Positions 1-10,542 are shown, counted from the first letter of the stretch. The stretch is 64,000 bases of DNA from Dromiciops gliroides (GCF_019393635.1 NC_057864.1:443866822-443930821), one strand, 5' to 3'. Numbers and translations are program-made. Notes: generated by a model from the sequence alone, not told the origin.

Positions 1-184
1 GCACTCCTACAAATGCAAGTAAAATTGGGCAGGTCACACCCATGAGCTATTACTCAGTTTTTCCATCTGTTTTCTCGAAGGGCCTTGGGAAGTGGTGAGG
101 GTGGGGATAGGAGTGGGGGCAGAAATCATCTTAATGTTCTGGCCTCTTGGGAGAAAATGAGCCCAGGTAGAAGTAAACTCTCCT

Positions 185-390
185 TACTTTCCTGGCACTT
201 TGGACCTTTCTTTTGCTTTATATTGCTCTTTGTAAGACATGTTTTATCTCTTCCTCTAGACTAGAAACTCTCTGAGGGTAGGGCAGTGATCAGGTACTAT
301 TTCATCTTTGCATCTTTAGCAACTATCAGAGTACCTTGCACACAGCAGGAGTTAAGGAAATATTTGCTGAATTAAATTTCTTTGAACTAA
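185..390 (+). repeat. L2-type LINE 3' tail
   Basis: The segment reads like the generic L2-family 3' end: a 'ctctgagggtagggcagtgat' type phrase, then 'agagtaccttgcacacagcagg', then an A/T-rich 'aaatatttgctgaattaa' end. This is family recognition by eye; the copy is old and diverged. Confidence 0.45.
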
Positions 391-1179
391 ATGGAGAAAG
401 AAGTGAAGCAAATAGGAGTAGCAGGAGGGCAGTGTTTAGCCAGAAATGTTCCTTGCTAAAGTCAATTTACCAAAGAGATATAATGGAGTCCTCTGCCACA
501 TCAATCTGCTTCACACAACATTTGGCTTCTTAAACACTGAAGAGGGAAAGATTTAAAGGAGCCTTGATTTTATGAAGTAGGGCAGGGTTCTCATTTGGCA
601 GTGCGACCAGCTGTTATTATTCTCTGTACCTCAGTGTGTAATCAAAGCTCATAAAGGTGCTACTGTGTGGGAGGTCTACATTTCCTCCTTATTAAACCTC
701 CCCAGATGTTCATCTGCCCTGACATTCTATCCATCACCGCCTGTTTCAACTCACCTTCCAGCCTTTTTCGTCCTCTCTGCTCAAAGAGGGGGACTCGGCA
801 TGTTGGGCCACATGGCTGGCTACATGGTAATTGCTCCCCAGAGTACCTTCCCATCTGTCTGAATGTCTTTTTTCTCCTTGATGTGGTTGTGTGTCTGCTC
901 AGATTCAGAACAGCCTCTCTCATGAGAACCTGACTCCCAACCACAGATGAATTTGTGCATTACTTTTGGAAATTTTCTTAAGAACTCCCTGACACCACTC
1001 ATAGATGTTTCTGAATGGTATATACTGAGCAGTGAGTGGGGATCAGCAGGAAGCATTTATGTGGCTTTTATGAGCTTTTTTTCTGTACACAAGTTGGTCA
1101 AGGACACCCATGGACCAACCATGGGGCAGAACACTAGACCATGAATTGGGGGACATAGGTTCAAATACTAGGTAAATTT
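391..1179. other. Unassigned sequence
   Basis: I recognise no gene or repeat family here. The short open frames on both strands overlap each other, lack similarity to anything I know, and have no shared boundaries with a repeat. Confidence 0.5.
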
Positions 1180-1355
1180 CACTGGATCAGAGAGTCATAT
1201 TTTTAGAAGTTATATAATTCAACACTGTGGTTTATTGATGAAATAACTAAAATCTAGGGAGACTAAACCACTTCTTCAAGGACAGAAAGGTAATAAGTAA
1301 TGGAGGGATAATTAGAATTCAAGTCTTCTGACTCAAGATCCTGCAGGATTTCCAT
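1180..1355 (-). repeat. MIR-like CORE-SINE remnant
   Basis: The plus strand carries the antisense MIR layout: a 'gactaaaccacttcttcaagg' type core, then 'ggataattagaattcaagtc' and 'ttctgactcaagatcctgc'. It is diverged and boundaries are approximate. Confidence 0.45.
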
Positions 1356-1784
1356 GGTTCATGTTGCTTTTCATTCATTACCTGTCTAACTGTGGGGAAA
1401 AAAAAAAAACCTCTGAGCCTCAATTTACTTATATTCAAAATGAAGGGGCTATTGAATTGGTATGAATTGGTAATATGAATTGGTAAAGATGATAAATGAC
1501 AAAAAGTCAATCTTGAAGGTACTGGGAAGACAGGCATACTAAATTGCTATTAGTGAAACTGTGAAGTAGTCCAGCTGTTTGGGTCAGAAATTGTCAATTA
1601 TTCTAGAAAAGTCATTATAGTAGTGTTTGTACCTTTTGAGATAGAGTTCTCTACTCAGTATTCAACCCCAAAGGTGCCAAAATCTGAAGAAAGATTCCAC
1701 ATATAACCAAATATTTGCAACTGTACTTTTTGTGTGTTGACAAGCAACTGAAGTAAAATGGGAATAGCTGAACAAAATGTGCAA

Positions 1785-1960
1785 CTGAGCATTGGTTCTG
1801 GAGTCCAAATACCTGCATTTACATCCAAGCTCTGACTCATACTACCTCCAAGATGTGGGTAAGTCATTTAACTTCGTTGGACCTCATTTCTTACATCTGT
1901 TAAAATCATAAAGTTAGACCAGATGGCCCTATCTAATTCTAGATCTGTGAAACTATTTTT
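1785..1960 (+). repeat. MIR element
   Basis: The order of motifs is that of a sense MIR: 'ggttctggagtccaaatacc', a 'gtgggtaagtcatttaact' core, 'cttacatctgttaaaatc' and the 'agaccagatggccctatcta' end. Confidence 0.6.
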
Positions 1961-1965
1961 GTACC

Positions 1966-3094
1966 ATAAAAATACAAATACAAGGAATTCAGAGAGATAT
2001 AGTAAGACTTGTTTGAACTGATGCAAAACAAAGAAAGCAAAAGAAAATGTTATACACAATGACTACCATTAGAAACATCTATTCAGATTAAATGAATCAT
2101 CAATCTTGGTTGAAAAAAACAAATGATTCTTCCCTTTGGGTAGAGAGGTGGGAAGCTATGGTTGCAAAATGTTGCATAAGTTACTAGGTATATTTGCTGT
2201 ATCAGTCAGTTGTAATAACAATACTTTTCCTTGTTATAAGGGAGAGGGGTCCATTTGTAGGAAACGAATATCAGGAAATAACTGTGGCTTAAAACAAATT
2301 AAAAAAACATATGATGTAGAATAAAATAAAATAAAACAAGGAGACTGGACTTGCTTTTTAAGACTTCTTCCAACTGTGATGGTCTATGAATTTACAGGTT
2401 TCAACCAATGTCATGTCATAATCATGACTACCAAAAGACATGACTAACATGTCTAAGGTCTTAAACAGTGAAGGTCCCACAGCCCAGGCCAAAGGGACTT
2501 CCAGGTATGAACATCAGTGTGGGAGTCCCTCTGAGAATCCATCCCTCAAGAGCAGATGATGTGTTCATTTGGAAAGTAGACTACTAAGCTGCTATGGAGT
2601 CCACTAAAGGTGAACTTTCTCTAATATCTAAAAGGCAGTGTATATTGAAGATACTTCTTTTTTGAGACTAGGTTTCTCTCTCTCATCAAGGCTATCACTT
2701 ATGACAAAGAATTACATTTCCTCATTGTCAAATGGGCATTTCTACAATTTGGAAAATTGCTGGTGCTGCTATAGGCATTAGAAGATGACTCAAACAAACT
2801 TTGATATTCTGGTAGGGATCCCAGAAGCAAATGAGAATATGATCAAGATAGACCAATTCTAGTAGTCACTGCCAATCTTGTGGAAGAACCTTTAGCACTT
2901 CCCCAATCTAGCCAATAGTGGATACATGACAAGAGGGATTTCTGAATAGGTGACCCTCATTACTCAATCACAGAGTTCTAGCCAGGCTGAAACTCATCCA
3001 CAGGCCAACCAACCTGCCACCACAGGTAAGGAGAAAGCAAAGCCTTTCTCACTCTTTCCATTCCCAGAATGACCACACTGCCCTCCCCAGAGGA
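1966..3094. other. Unassigned sequence
   Basis: About 1.1 kb with only short non-overlapping frames (under 80 codons), no recognisable domain and no clear repeat. A short AAATAAA-rich run lies near 2320-2336. Confidence 0.5.
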
Positions 3095-3240
3095 TCCTCG
3101 ACCTAAATCTGGAAAGGACCTCAAAGCCCAGCTAGTCCAACCAACATTCTCATTTTTCAGATGAAGAAGCCCAATGTTCAGGGAGGATGAATGACTTTCA
3201 CCAAATCCCACAGGTAGTATCAGAAAGTCTTTTCTGTACT
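3095..3240 (-). repeat. MIR-like remnant
   Basis: Antisense MIR-type phrases 'ggaaaggacctcaaagccca', 'ctagtccaaccaacattctc' and 'atgaagaagcccaatgttca' appear in the expected order. Similar phrases recur at 15.5, 32.9, 48.7 and 53.3 kb. Confidence 0.5.
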
Positions 3241-3427
3241 ATGAACCTAGGTCCTTCAAAGCCTGTACTTTTCCTATGGTCCATCTCTTTTTTGACTCTG
3301 TAAACCAGGGGTTCTTCATCTGGTGGGGGTGGTACATGTACCCATCAAGGGGTCTAAAGCTGGACCTCAGCTGGTCTGTGAATTGGATGGTTTAAAAATT
3401 ATTTGAAATCCTATGAATTTCACTTTT

Positions 3428-3642
3428 TACAGGGTGAGCCAAAAATCACAAAGGGGTTTCATTGTTTAATAACTTCTTTATTTTTTATATTAATTTACAA
3501 TACCATAGCATTATATACAGTATATGTAGGAAATTAATTTGCATTATGTGTGGAAAATCAAATTTCATAAATGGCAAACATAAAGAAAAAATATTTTTCA
3601 AAAAGTTATTAAAACATTGAGTAACTTTGGGCCCATCCTATA
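3428..3642 (+). mobile_element. Mariner-like MITE, copy 1
   Basis: The element begins 'tacagggtgagccaaaaatc' and ends with the reverse complement of 'tataggatgggcccaaagtt', so it has terminal inverted repeats (TIRs) and TA at both ends, as expected for a Tc1/mariner insertion. The reverse complement of the copy at 32608-32824 aligns along its full length. It is about 215 bases, A/T-rich and non-coding, and lies inside a hAT MITE. Confidence 0.75.
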
Positions 3643-3695
3643 TATTTTTTTTAAAATATTCTGAAAGGGGGTCCTTAGACTCTACCAGACCAAGG

Positions 3696-3986
3696 TCTGG
3701 ACAGCTAGGTGACATAGTGGATGAAGCACTGGCCCTGGAGTCTAGAGGACCTGAGTTCAAAATATCACCTCAGACATTTACTAGCTGTGTGACCCTGGGC
3801 AAGTCACTTAACCCCAATTGCCATCTCCAGTTGTCTTGATGTATGTCTTGCCACTGGACCCAAATGGCTCTGGAGGAGAGAGTGAGGTTGGTGATGTTGC
3901 ACAGCCGTCCCTCACTTCAGTTCAATTCAGTGCAAGCCATGGCATCACCCAATGTTATGGTAAGCTTCGAGAAAGGACAAACAACC
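3696..3986 (+). mobile_element. Composite SINE: CORE head plus ~170-bp tail
   Basis: A CORE-SINE head and core ('cagctaggtgacatagtgg', 'agctgtgtgaccctgggcaa') run directly into an unrelated tail starting 'gccatctccagttgtcttga' and ending in 'acaaacaaccacc'. The perfect 12-base duplication 'accagaccaagg' (3684-3695 and 3987-3998) brackets the whole unit, so head and tail moved as one retroposon. The tail recurs at 18150-18335 and, reversed, at 27780-27990. It may derive from an RTE-type LINE, but I cannot show that here. Confidence 0.8.
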
Positions 3987-4304
3987 ACCAGACCAAGGGA
4001 GTCCATGACACAGAAAAGGTTAAGAACCCCTACTCTTGACTGTGCTCACTACCTCATCAGTAAGAACCTCCCGGTGGGAAATGTGGGTGGAGACTTTCTG
4101 CATAATCCTTAGAGGAGAGCTGCAGACAAGGTATGTTGTCAGGGTCCAACAGAGGGAAGGTATTGCCTTAGAGATTTTGAACTCCTTCTAGATCAGATTC
4201 CAAGTCCAACCATGGCTTTGGTAGATTCTTTGTGGGGGAAGAGGGATTATATGCACCCATTTGGGATGACTGTGGATGAATGTGACTTTCTACCTGCCTG
4301 TATT

Positions 4305-4560
4305 TATTAATTCATTCAGCCAATAAAAATTTATTAAGCACCTACTATGTGTCAGGCACTGTGCTAAGTACTGGAGATACCAAAAAAAGCAAAGACTGTT
4401 CTTGCCCTCTACTAGCTCTCAATCCAATGACAACAAACAAATATGTACGAATAAGATAAGTACCGGAAAAATGAAAAGAAGGAAGGCACTACAATTAAGA
4501 GGGACTTGTAAATGCTTCTGGTAGAAGATAGGATCTTAGTTGGCAAAGTATATTGGAAGT
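4305..4560 (+). repeat. L2-like interspersed repeat, 'tttattaagcacctac' type
   Basis: The phrases 'atttattaagcacctactat', 'aggcactgtgctaagtactg' and later 'ggaaggcactacaattaaga' occur in fixed order. The same order is seen at 28.4, 31.6/32.4, 46.3 and 48.8 kb, so this is one old family in the window. I relate it to L2 by memory only. Confidence 0.6.
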
Positions 4561-5099
4561 TTTCTGTAGCTCCTATAGAAACTCCTCCATTTTACCCACT
4601 GGGAGACTTTCATCCATAATGTAGTGAATTGCTCCAGGGCCAGCTTAACCTACTGACAGAATAATACAAAAGGTTACTTGAGGTCAATAATGTGTTTGTT
4701 TTTTTTAATTACACTGGGTCAGAAACATGAACCAGTGTTCTGCTCACCTGCAAAAAAAAAAAAATCTATATGCATCCCAAATTCTGTCTGGGACCAGAAT
4801 CCCTGGACTTAGTAGCTTTCTTTGTCTTGTATGGTTATTCTATTTGCCATATTGAGACATCAGTTCCATGTTCTTTGGTGCCCTCTATTGGTGACTAGTC
4901 AGATAGACTTGCCATTGCAGTTGATATCCATTGGGGAGTTTGGACAAATGTGTCGGGTTCTGAAAGACAAATGGAGAAATCCTCGGGCCATGGAAAATTG
5001 TAATCTTCCACTGAGGCCAGGAAGCCCTAGTTTAAGATAACAGGAACATAAGTCTAGGAGAAAGGAGCTGGGGGAGGCATTCAAAGAAGGATTTCTGAA
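4561..5099. other. Unassigned sequence
   Basis: No gene or clear repeat is visible. Open frames of about 60-70 codons on both strands at 4822-5084 overlap and look like chance. Confidence 0.5.
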
Positions 5100-5251
5100 A
5101 GACCTATTTGTACAAATATTTTTATTGCAACTCTTTTTGTGGTGGTTAAGAATTGAAAATCAAAGGAATGCCCATCAATTGGGGAATGGCTAAACAAGTT
5201 GTGGTATATGATGGTGATGGAATATTATTATGCTATAAGAAATGACAAGCA
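5100..5251 (+). mobile_element. L1 ORF2 C-terminal fragment
   Basis: Translation gives 'GEWLNKLWYMMVMEYYYAIR', the C-terminal region of L1 ORF2 and closely like the copy at 39.3 kb. The fragment stops where a CORE-SINE begins, and I do not see the L1 resume after it. Confidence 0.7.
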
Positions 5252-5411
5252 GGGGCAGCTAGGTGGCACAGTGCATAGAGCACTAGCCCTGGATTCAGGA
5301 GGACCTGAGCTCAAATCTGGAATCAGACACTTGACACTTACTAGCTGTGTGACCCTAGATAAGTCATTTAATCCTCATTGCCCCCCAAAATGAAACAAAA
5401 CAAACAAAAAT
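5252..5411 (+). mobile_element. CORE-SINE, tail type 'cattgccc'
   Basis: Full head ('gggcagctaggtggcacagt'), core and 3' end ('cctcattgcccc') followed by an A-rich tail with AAAC units. No convincing TSD is left. Confidence 0.85.
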
Positions 5412-6126
5412 CTATAATAGATGTCTCCACTTTTTCTCCTCTCACTCTCCTCTTAACCCTTGGGTATGATCAACCTGGTTGACAAAGTTATTAAAAGTTG
5501 CAGTCTTGGTTACCTCTTCTACCCCATTCCACAGGTTGTTTTTATGTCAGAGGTTGGAATACTCTGACATAATCATGGGCTATAGAGCATTAGCAGTAGA
5601 TTTAGTACAATATAAGTGGTATGTGGGTAGATGTGGGTGGGTGTATTGTTCCTTCCTCTCCAATCTAGTAGATATAATCACAGATAGGGAGAGATAATAG
5701 AGGAGATGAGGTGCCAATATATTAAACTAACATGTGCCCTCTTATTCCTTTATAAAGTGCAAATAGATTGCATTTGATAACACTGAGGGGGAGGAAAGAA
5801 CTTTCTTGTAACTGGCAGGATATTGGCCATACCTTTGTGACCATGAAAAGATTAATTCTAAATAGTCAAGGCACAGTTTGAGGCAGGAAGTAGCTTTGTG
5901 CAGTGTGACCCCTGAAGCTCTAACAAAATGCAATGGGGAGAGAGGAAAGGGGGGGTTGGATTTTCTCTCCTCCCACCTTGCTTGGCCATGGATGGCATTT
6001 TACAATGGTGCTACTGATATAGCAGGAGACAGCACATCTACAAGGGAGCAGGTATATCCAGATACAGTGATTTCAGAGCAAGGAGCAGGACCTCTGGCAG
6101 AAGAAAAAAGAACCAATCATGCAATC
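5412..6126. other. Unassigned sequence upstream of the FAM136A retrocopy
   Basis: No gene or repeat recognised. An open frame from 5878 runs on into the GC-rich 5' part of the retrocopy; it has no recognisable similarity and I do not treat it as a gene. Confidence 0.5.
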
Positions 6127-6137
6127 AAGAAAGAACT

Positions 6138-6795
6138 GGCTCTCGGGGCTCCATGTAGACGCCCGGGTAGTGTGCTTGGGCCGAGCTGGGCAGGGAAAGG
6201 GGTCCGGGGGTGGGTGTGTGCACCATGGTGGAGTCACAGCAGCTGTGGGTGAAGTAGGCGGTGGACACCATGGTGAAGGGGCTGGAGCAGGAGAATATCC
6301 GCAAGATGCAGGGTACCATGTTCCGATGCAGTGCCAGCTGCTTCGAGGATACCCAGGCCTCCATGCAGCAGGTTCATCAGTGCATTGAGCGCTGCCATGC
6401 ACCACTGGCCCAAGCACAAGCCCTTGTGACCAGCGAACTGGAAAAATTCCAGGACCTTCTGGCTCGATGCACCATGCACTGCAATGAGAAAGCCAAAGAC
6501 CTGATGGATGCTGGGAGCAAGGAACAGCAAGTGAAGAGGCAGCTGGAGTCCCGTGTGACCAAATGTGTTGATGACCACATGCACCTCATCCCCCACAATG
6601 ACCAAGAAGATGAAGGATTCCTTGGCATCTATTGCAAAATAGAGTCGTTGTCAGTAGTCATCGGGGTGGGAGAATGGGTCTGCTTTTAAAAATGTATGGA
6701 AACTTTTACCTTTCAGTGAAAATTTAAGAATGAAGAAATGGAGGCTGTAGCAAGTTTAAGAAAATCTTTATGGGAATTTGAAAAAAAAAGAAAGA
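6138..6795 (+). pseudogene. FAM136A: FAM136A processed retrocopy (retropseudogene)
   Basis: The frame that starts with ATG at 6225 encodes a FAM136A-like protein, including '[16 protein letters not shown]', '[10 protein letters not shown]', '[17 protein letters not shown]', '[14 protein letters not shown]' and '[13 protein letters not shown]'. FAM136A is a small mitochondrial protein of about 138 residues with paired CX3C motifs. This copy is intronless. It has a stop at codon 11 (TAG, 6255-6257) and one extra C in the run near 6590-6594; beyond it the family-like C-terminus continues to TAG at 6640-6642. With that one base set aside the length is 138 codons, as in the parent. One CX3C cysteine reads as R ('SRVTKC'), as I recall the human sequence. 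A GC-rich stretch (6138-6224) looks like parental 5' UTR and an A-rich tail follows at 6780-6795. The duplication 'aagaaagaact' (6127-6137 and 6796-6806) flanks it. LINE-mediated retroposition explains all of this. Confidence 0.92.
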
Positions 6796-6806
6796 AAGAA
6801 AGAACT

Positions 6807-7406
6807 AGTCTTTACACCTGAGAGTTGAGCTATGAAAGGGGATAGAAGAAAAGAGTCCAATCAAGTGATCCACACAGTAGAGACACGTACCCAGGGAGGA
6901 GCAGCAGCAAGGTCCTGAAATGCCAGAGGTTTGTGTTACCTAAGTTAGTTCCCGGTGGAACTAACTCACTATCAGGGTACTCTAAATTTGAGTCTAGTTT
7001 TCCCAAAGATGTTCTGATTATTTGTGGGAAAATTCACCCCCAGGTTGGATATTTTGTAGCTATTGTTATTATTATGCCATCTTACTAAATATCTTTTCTT
7101 AGAGCTAATTCTATCTACTGGCTGACTATTAAAGGGCAGTTCATTGGTGGCTTTTTTTTAGGACTTTTAGGAATGTAGACCCACAGAATACCCTCAAACT
7201 TGTGAAAATAATAACGCCCCTGGGAACCCTGCCTGCAAATCTGTGAGCAACTAATTTGGTAGAGTAGCCTAGAGGAGATGCCACATAAGAATGAAGACCT
7301 TTTAAAGACATCATAGTTTATTTTTTGTCGGTTTTAAGAATTTAAAAATGTATCACCAAGTGGTCAACCCACTGATGCTATGCCTCTCCATATTAATTAG
7401 GCTAGC
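6807..7406. other. Unassigned sequence
   Basis: I see no gene or recognisable repeat between the retrocopy and the purine tract. Confidence 0.5.
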
Positions 7407-7739
7407 TTTTTAAAAAAAGAAAGGAAGGCATAAAGGAGAGAGGGAAAAAAAGAAGAAGGAAGGAAGGAATTACAGAAGGAAGAAAGGAAGGAAGGAGGCA
7501 GGGAGCAAAGGAAGGAAGGAAGAGAGGGAGGGAGGAGAGCAGGAAGGAAGGAAAGAAGGAAGGAGGGTGGGAAAAGAAAGGAAGAAAAAAAGAAAGAGAG
7601 AAAGAAAGAAAGAAAGAGAAAAAGAGAGAAAGGAAGAAAGGAAGGAAGGAGTGAGGGACTAAAGGAAGGAAGGGAGGGAGGGAGGGAGGAAAGAAGGAAG
7701 GAGGAAGGGAAGGGGGAGAAAGAAAGAAGGAAGGAAGGA

Positions 7740-7806
<67 letters not shown>

Positions 7807-7905
7807 GAAGGAAGGAAGGAAGGAAGGAAGAAAGAAGGAAGGAAGGAAAGGGAAGGGAAGGGAAAGAAAAGAGAAAAGAAAAGAAAAGAAAAAAGAAATG
7901 AAAAG
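7407..7905. repeat. Long GGAA/GAAA purine microsatellite
   Basis: About 500 bases of almost pure A and G on the plus strand. GGAA units dominate the flanks and a GAAA array fills roughly 7738-7805. The two long minus-strand open frames across it are only runs of F, S, L and P from this composition. Confidence 0.95.
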
Positions 7906-7979
7906 AGCTTGATGCTGGGACCATGTTGGAAACCTTCCTAACATAGTAGAACCAGTTGGTGATTCTCTGGCACATTCTT

Positions 7980-8130
7980 TTTTTTTTTTTTTTTTTGTGA
8001 GGCAATTGGGGTTAAGTGACTTGCCCAGGGTCACACAGCCAGTAAGTGTCAAGTATCTGAGGCTGGATTTGAACTCAGGTCCTCCTGACTCCAGGACCAG
8101 TGCTCTATTCACTGTGCTACCTAGCTGCCC
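7980..8130 (-). mobile_element. CORE-SINE, tail type 'caattgcctcac'
   Basis: On the plus strand it reads T-run, 'gtgaggcaattggggttaag', core and 'ctacctagctgcccc' head. The duplication 'ctctggcacattctt' is perfect at 7965-7979 and 8131-8145. Confidence 0.93.
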
Positions 8131-8145
8131 CTCTGGCACATTCTT

Positions 8146-8857
8146 CAAGGAATCATTTCCATGGCACAATGAAGAATCAGAGCAGGACTTTAAAGGACAG
8201 AGACTGACACATCACTTTCCTACAGAAGCTTAATTGATTTAAACCAATGGCCGCAACAAGAAGCTCAAAAGACACTAAAAAGCACTTTAGTAGCATGCAC
8301 TTGACTCACTTGCCCAAAGGAAAGACATGGCAACCAAGGGCAACTCTAGTTCACAATATAAGCTCACTTATAAAATTGCATGGAGAAAGATGGTGGAAAA
8401 TTATAAGCAGCAGCACCTCATAAAACAGCAAGAAGCAGTGGAGGGTCACATGAGTACAAAGAAAGCTTGATGAGAGATCCAATGAAGCAAAGAAAGACAT
8501 TCTAAGGTCATTGGAGGATGAAAAGGAAAGGAGATATGCAGATGGAAGAAAAAGACACACAAAAACTGCTGTCACAAATTTCTTACACCATCAAAGATCG
8601 AGTCATCATACATGGACTCTTAACATCATAATCCCAGAGGTGATTATAGAGGAGGTAGAAATGTTATTATAGTGAACAAAGGCAGGATAAGCACCTGGAT
8701 TAGGCCAAGTACACAAAGTCAAGATCAGTGCTGGAGGAAATAGGATTATGAAGGGTTTGAGGGATCAATTCACAAGGTATCTAAAGGAGAATATATCAAA
8801 GGCATGGGGCGGGGGAGGGTGTCAGAAATCAGACCTTATTAATACTAAAGAAAAGGT
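8146..8857. other. Unassigned sequence
   Basis: No gene or clear family. A minus-strand frame at 8351-8575 has no recognisable domain. Confidence 0.5.
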
Positions 8858-9018
8858 AAGAGGGTAACTAGGTGGTGCAGTGGATAAAGCACCAGCCCTG
8901 GATTCAGGAGGACATGAATTCAAATCTGGCCTCAGACACTTGACACTAACTAGCTGTGTGACCCTGGGCAAATCACTTAACCCTCACTGCCCAGTGAAAA
9001 AAAGAAGAAGAAGAAGAA
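8858..9018 (+). mobile_element. CORE-SINE, tail type 'cattgccc'-like
   Basis: Head 'taactaggtggtgcagtgg', core and 'ccctcactgccc' end are followed by an AAG-rich tail. 'aaagaaaaggt' on the left (8847-8857) is nearly repeated at 9019-9030. Confidence 0.88.
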
Positions 9019-9259
9019 AAAGAAAAAGGTGATTGAGGAAAAAAATCAGCAGCTCTAGAGCTATATATCAACATTCCCACCTAAAGAAAATATTTCCCTT
9101 TTTTGGCTAGAATCACAGCAGGAGAGAAGAAAAGAAAACACCACGTAATTCAGAATTCCTTCTGAAAAAGCAAAAAGCTACATGATTCCGTTGTGATTAT
9201 TGTTTGCTGTCTGTTGATTAAAAATTAACTTTTGATTTAGTAGAGCAAAATTCCACTTG
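9019..9259. other. Unassigned spacer
   Basis: Short A/T-rich spacer between two SINEs, no feature seen. Confidence 0.4.
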
Positions 9260-9272
9260 AAAAGTCCTTTTA

Positions 9273-9419
9273 GGGGCAGCTGGTGGCACAATGGATAGAG
9301 CACCAGCCCTGGAGTCAGGAGGACCTGAGCTCAAATGCAGCCTCAGACTCTTGACAACTTACTGGCTGTGTGACCCTGGGCAAGTCACTTAACCCCAATG
9401 GCTTCACCTGCCCCCTAAC
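9273..9419 (+). mobile_element. CORE-SINE without A-tail
   Basis: Head 'ggggcagctggtggcaca' to 'gcttcacctgcccccta'. The 13-base duplication 'aaaagtcctttta' is perfect at 9260-9272 and 9420-9432 although the A-tail is nearly gone. Confidence 0.92.
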
Positions 9420-9513
9420 AAAAGTCCTTTTACCCAAGTGTGTCTCACATGCATACAGCAAAATTATACAATATTCTTTGAAATTTTAATGGAAACTCTT
9501 TAAACAATCTTTT

Positions 9514-9755
9514 GGTCATTAGGTGGTATAGTGGATAAAGGGTTTGGACTGGAGTCAAGAAGATATGAGTTCAGATTCATCCTCAGACTGGTTAAATGAC
9601 CTTAAGCAAATCACTCAACCTCTGCCTTCATTTTTTCCAACTCTAAAACATGAATATCAGCACTCATCTCTTAGGGTTGTTGTAAGGATCAAATGTGATA
9701 ATATTTATAAAGTTCTAGCACATTGCCTGATATATGGTAAGTGCTACTTCCCTTT
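9514..9755 (+). mobile_element. Ther-1-like SINE (CORE head, L2-type tail)
   Basis: A head 'aggtggtatagtggataaag' and a decayed core are followed by 'gggttgttgtaaggatcaaa', 'tgataatatttataaagt' and 'tgcctgatatatggtaag', the usual L2-related tail of Ther-1/MIR SINEs. It is clearly older than the neighbouring CORE-SINEs. Confidence 0.7.
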
Positions 9756-9764
9756 CCCCTTCCC

Positions 9765-10079
9765 TTAATTAATATCAGGAAATCTGTAAAGCAGGGAAAT
9801 ATATCTTCTCCAGAGTTGTTCCCCATTGGCATAGAGGATGTCAGTGCAGAGTCCAAAACAAAAAGGGATTTCCTGTGGATGCCCTTTAGAGGGCACTAGA
9901 TCAGTGCATGGTGGTGTGAGCTGACTCAAAGACCTATGTCCTGAGATTATGGTTGCAATGTTAGGTAAAAGCAACGATGTTTCCCCAACATATTAAGTGG
10001 AGGTCAAGAGTCACAAAGAGTTAGCAGATATGAATAGCCTGAAATTAGCATCACTGGATTAAAAATCCCACATGGATGA
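9765..10079. other. Unassigned sequence
   Basis: No feature recognised in about 300 bases. Confidence 0.4.
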
Positions 10080-10084
10080 GATCA

Positions 10085-10375
10085 GGAAGGAAACAAGTAT
10101 TGATTAAGTACCAACTCTATGCCAGGTATTGTGCTAAGTACTTTATTATCTCATTTGATCCTCACAACATTCCTGGAAAATAGGTATTACCATTATCCAT
10201 ATTTAATAGTGGAGGAAAAAATTTTTTAAAAAAATTTAAATAGCAGAGGAAACTGAGGTGTACAGAGGTTTCCAATGTCACCCAACTATTAAGTATCTGA
10301 GGCTGGATTTGAACTCAGAACTTCCTGACATCAGGCTCAGTCTCTCTCCACTGTACTGCCTAGCTGCCTTCTAAA
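10085..10375 (-). mobile_element. Long old CORE-SINE, antisense
   Basis: The order 'gccaggtattgtgctaagta', 'tcatttgatcctcacaac', 'gaggaaactgaggtgtac' and 'gtatctgaggctggatttga' ending in 'ctgcctagctgcc' is that of a SINE with a CORE head and a longer L2-like tail, reversed. Copies of the same type lie at 34.1 and 57.2 kb. Confidence 0.65.
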
Positions 10376-10542
10376 GAATGGCAATCTGTTTGAGGATTTA
10401 AATCTCCAAGTCAGAAGGATGGCAATCTTCATCAGGGCAGGTAGTTTCCACACTGGGTATTTTCTAGCCTAATGAAATCATAGGTCCAGACCAAAACATA
10501 CAAAATGAAACAAGAGAATTTTTGAAGAATTAGAAATGAATG

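Larger units (their letters stand above)
3306..4032 (-). mobile_element. hAT-type MITE, split by two later insertions
   Basis: The ends mirror each other: 'caggggttcttcatctgg' at the left and 'aaaaggttaagaaccccta' at the right. The inner parts ('ggtttaaaaattatttga', 'tgaaagggggtccttagac', 'gagtccatgacacag') match, in reverse, the hAT-like copies at 11.4 and 16.9 kb. A mariner-type MITE (3428-3642) and a composite SINE (3696-3986) sit inside it, so only about 220 bases belong to the host element. It has no transposase. The 8-base TSD is not clearly kept. Confidence 0.7.

Noticed and set aside
3696-3760. tRNA gene in SINE heads
   Set aside because: The heads are tRNA-derived but lack a complete cloverleaf and belong to retroposons.
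5878-6252. 124-codon frame over the 5' part of the FAM136A retrocopy
   Set aside because: It crosses the TSD and insertion boundary, is in a different context from the parental frame, and has no recognisable domain.
7397-8169. Two minus-strand open frames of 202 and 255 codons
   Set aside because: They are runs of F, S, L and P read from the purine microsatellite, with a SINE-derived peptide at one end.
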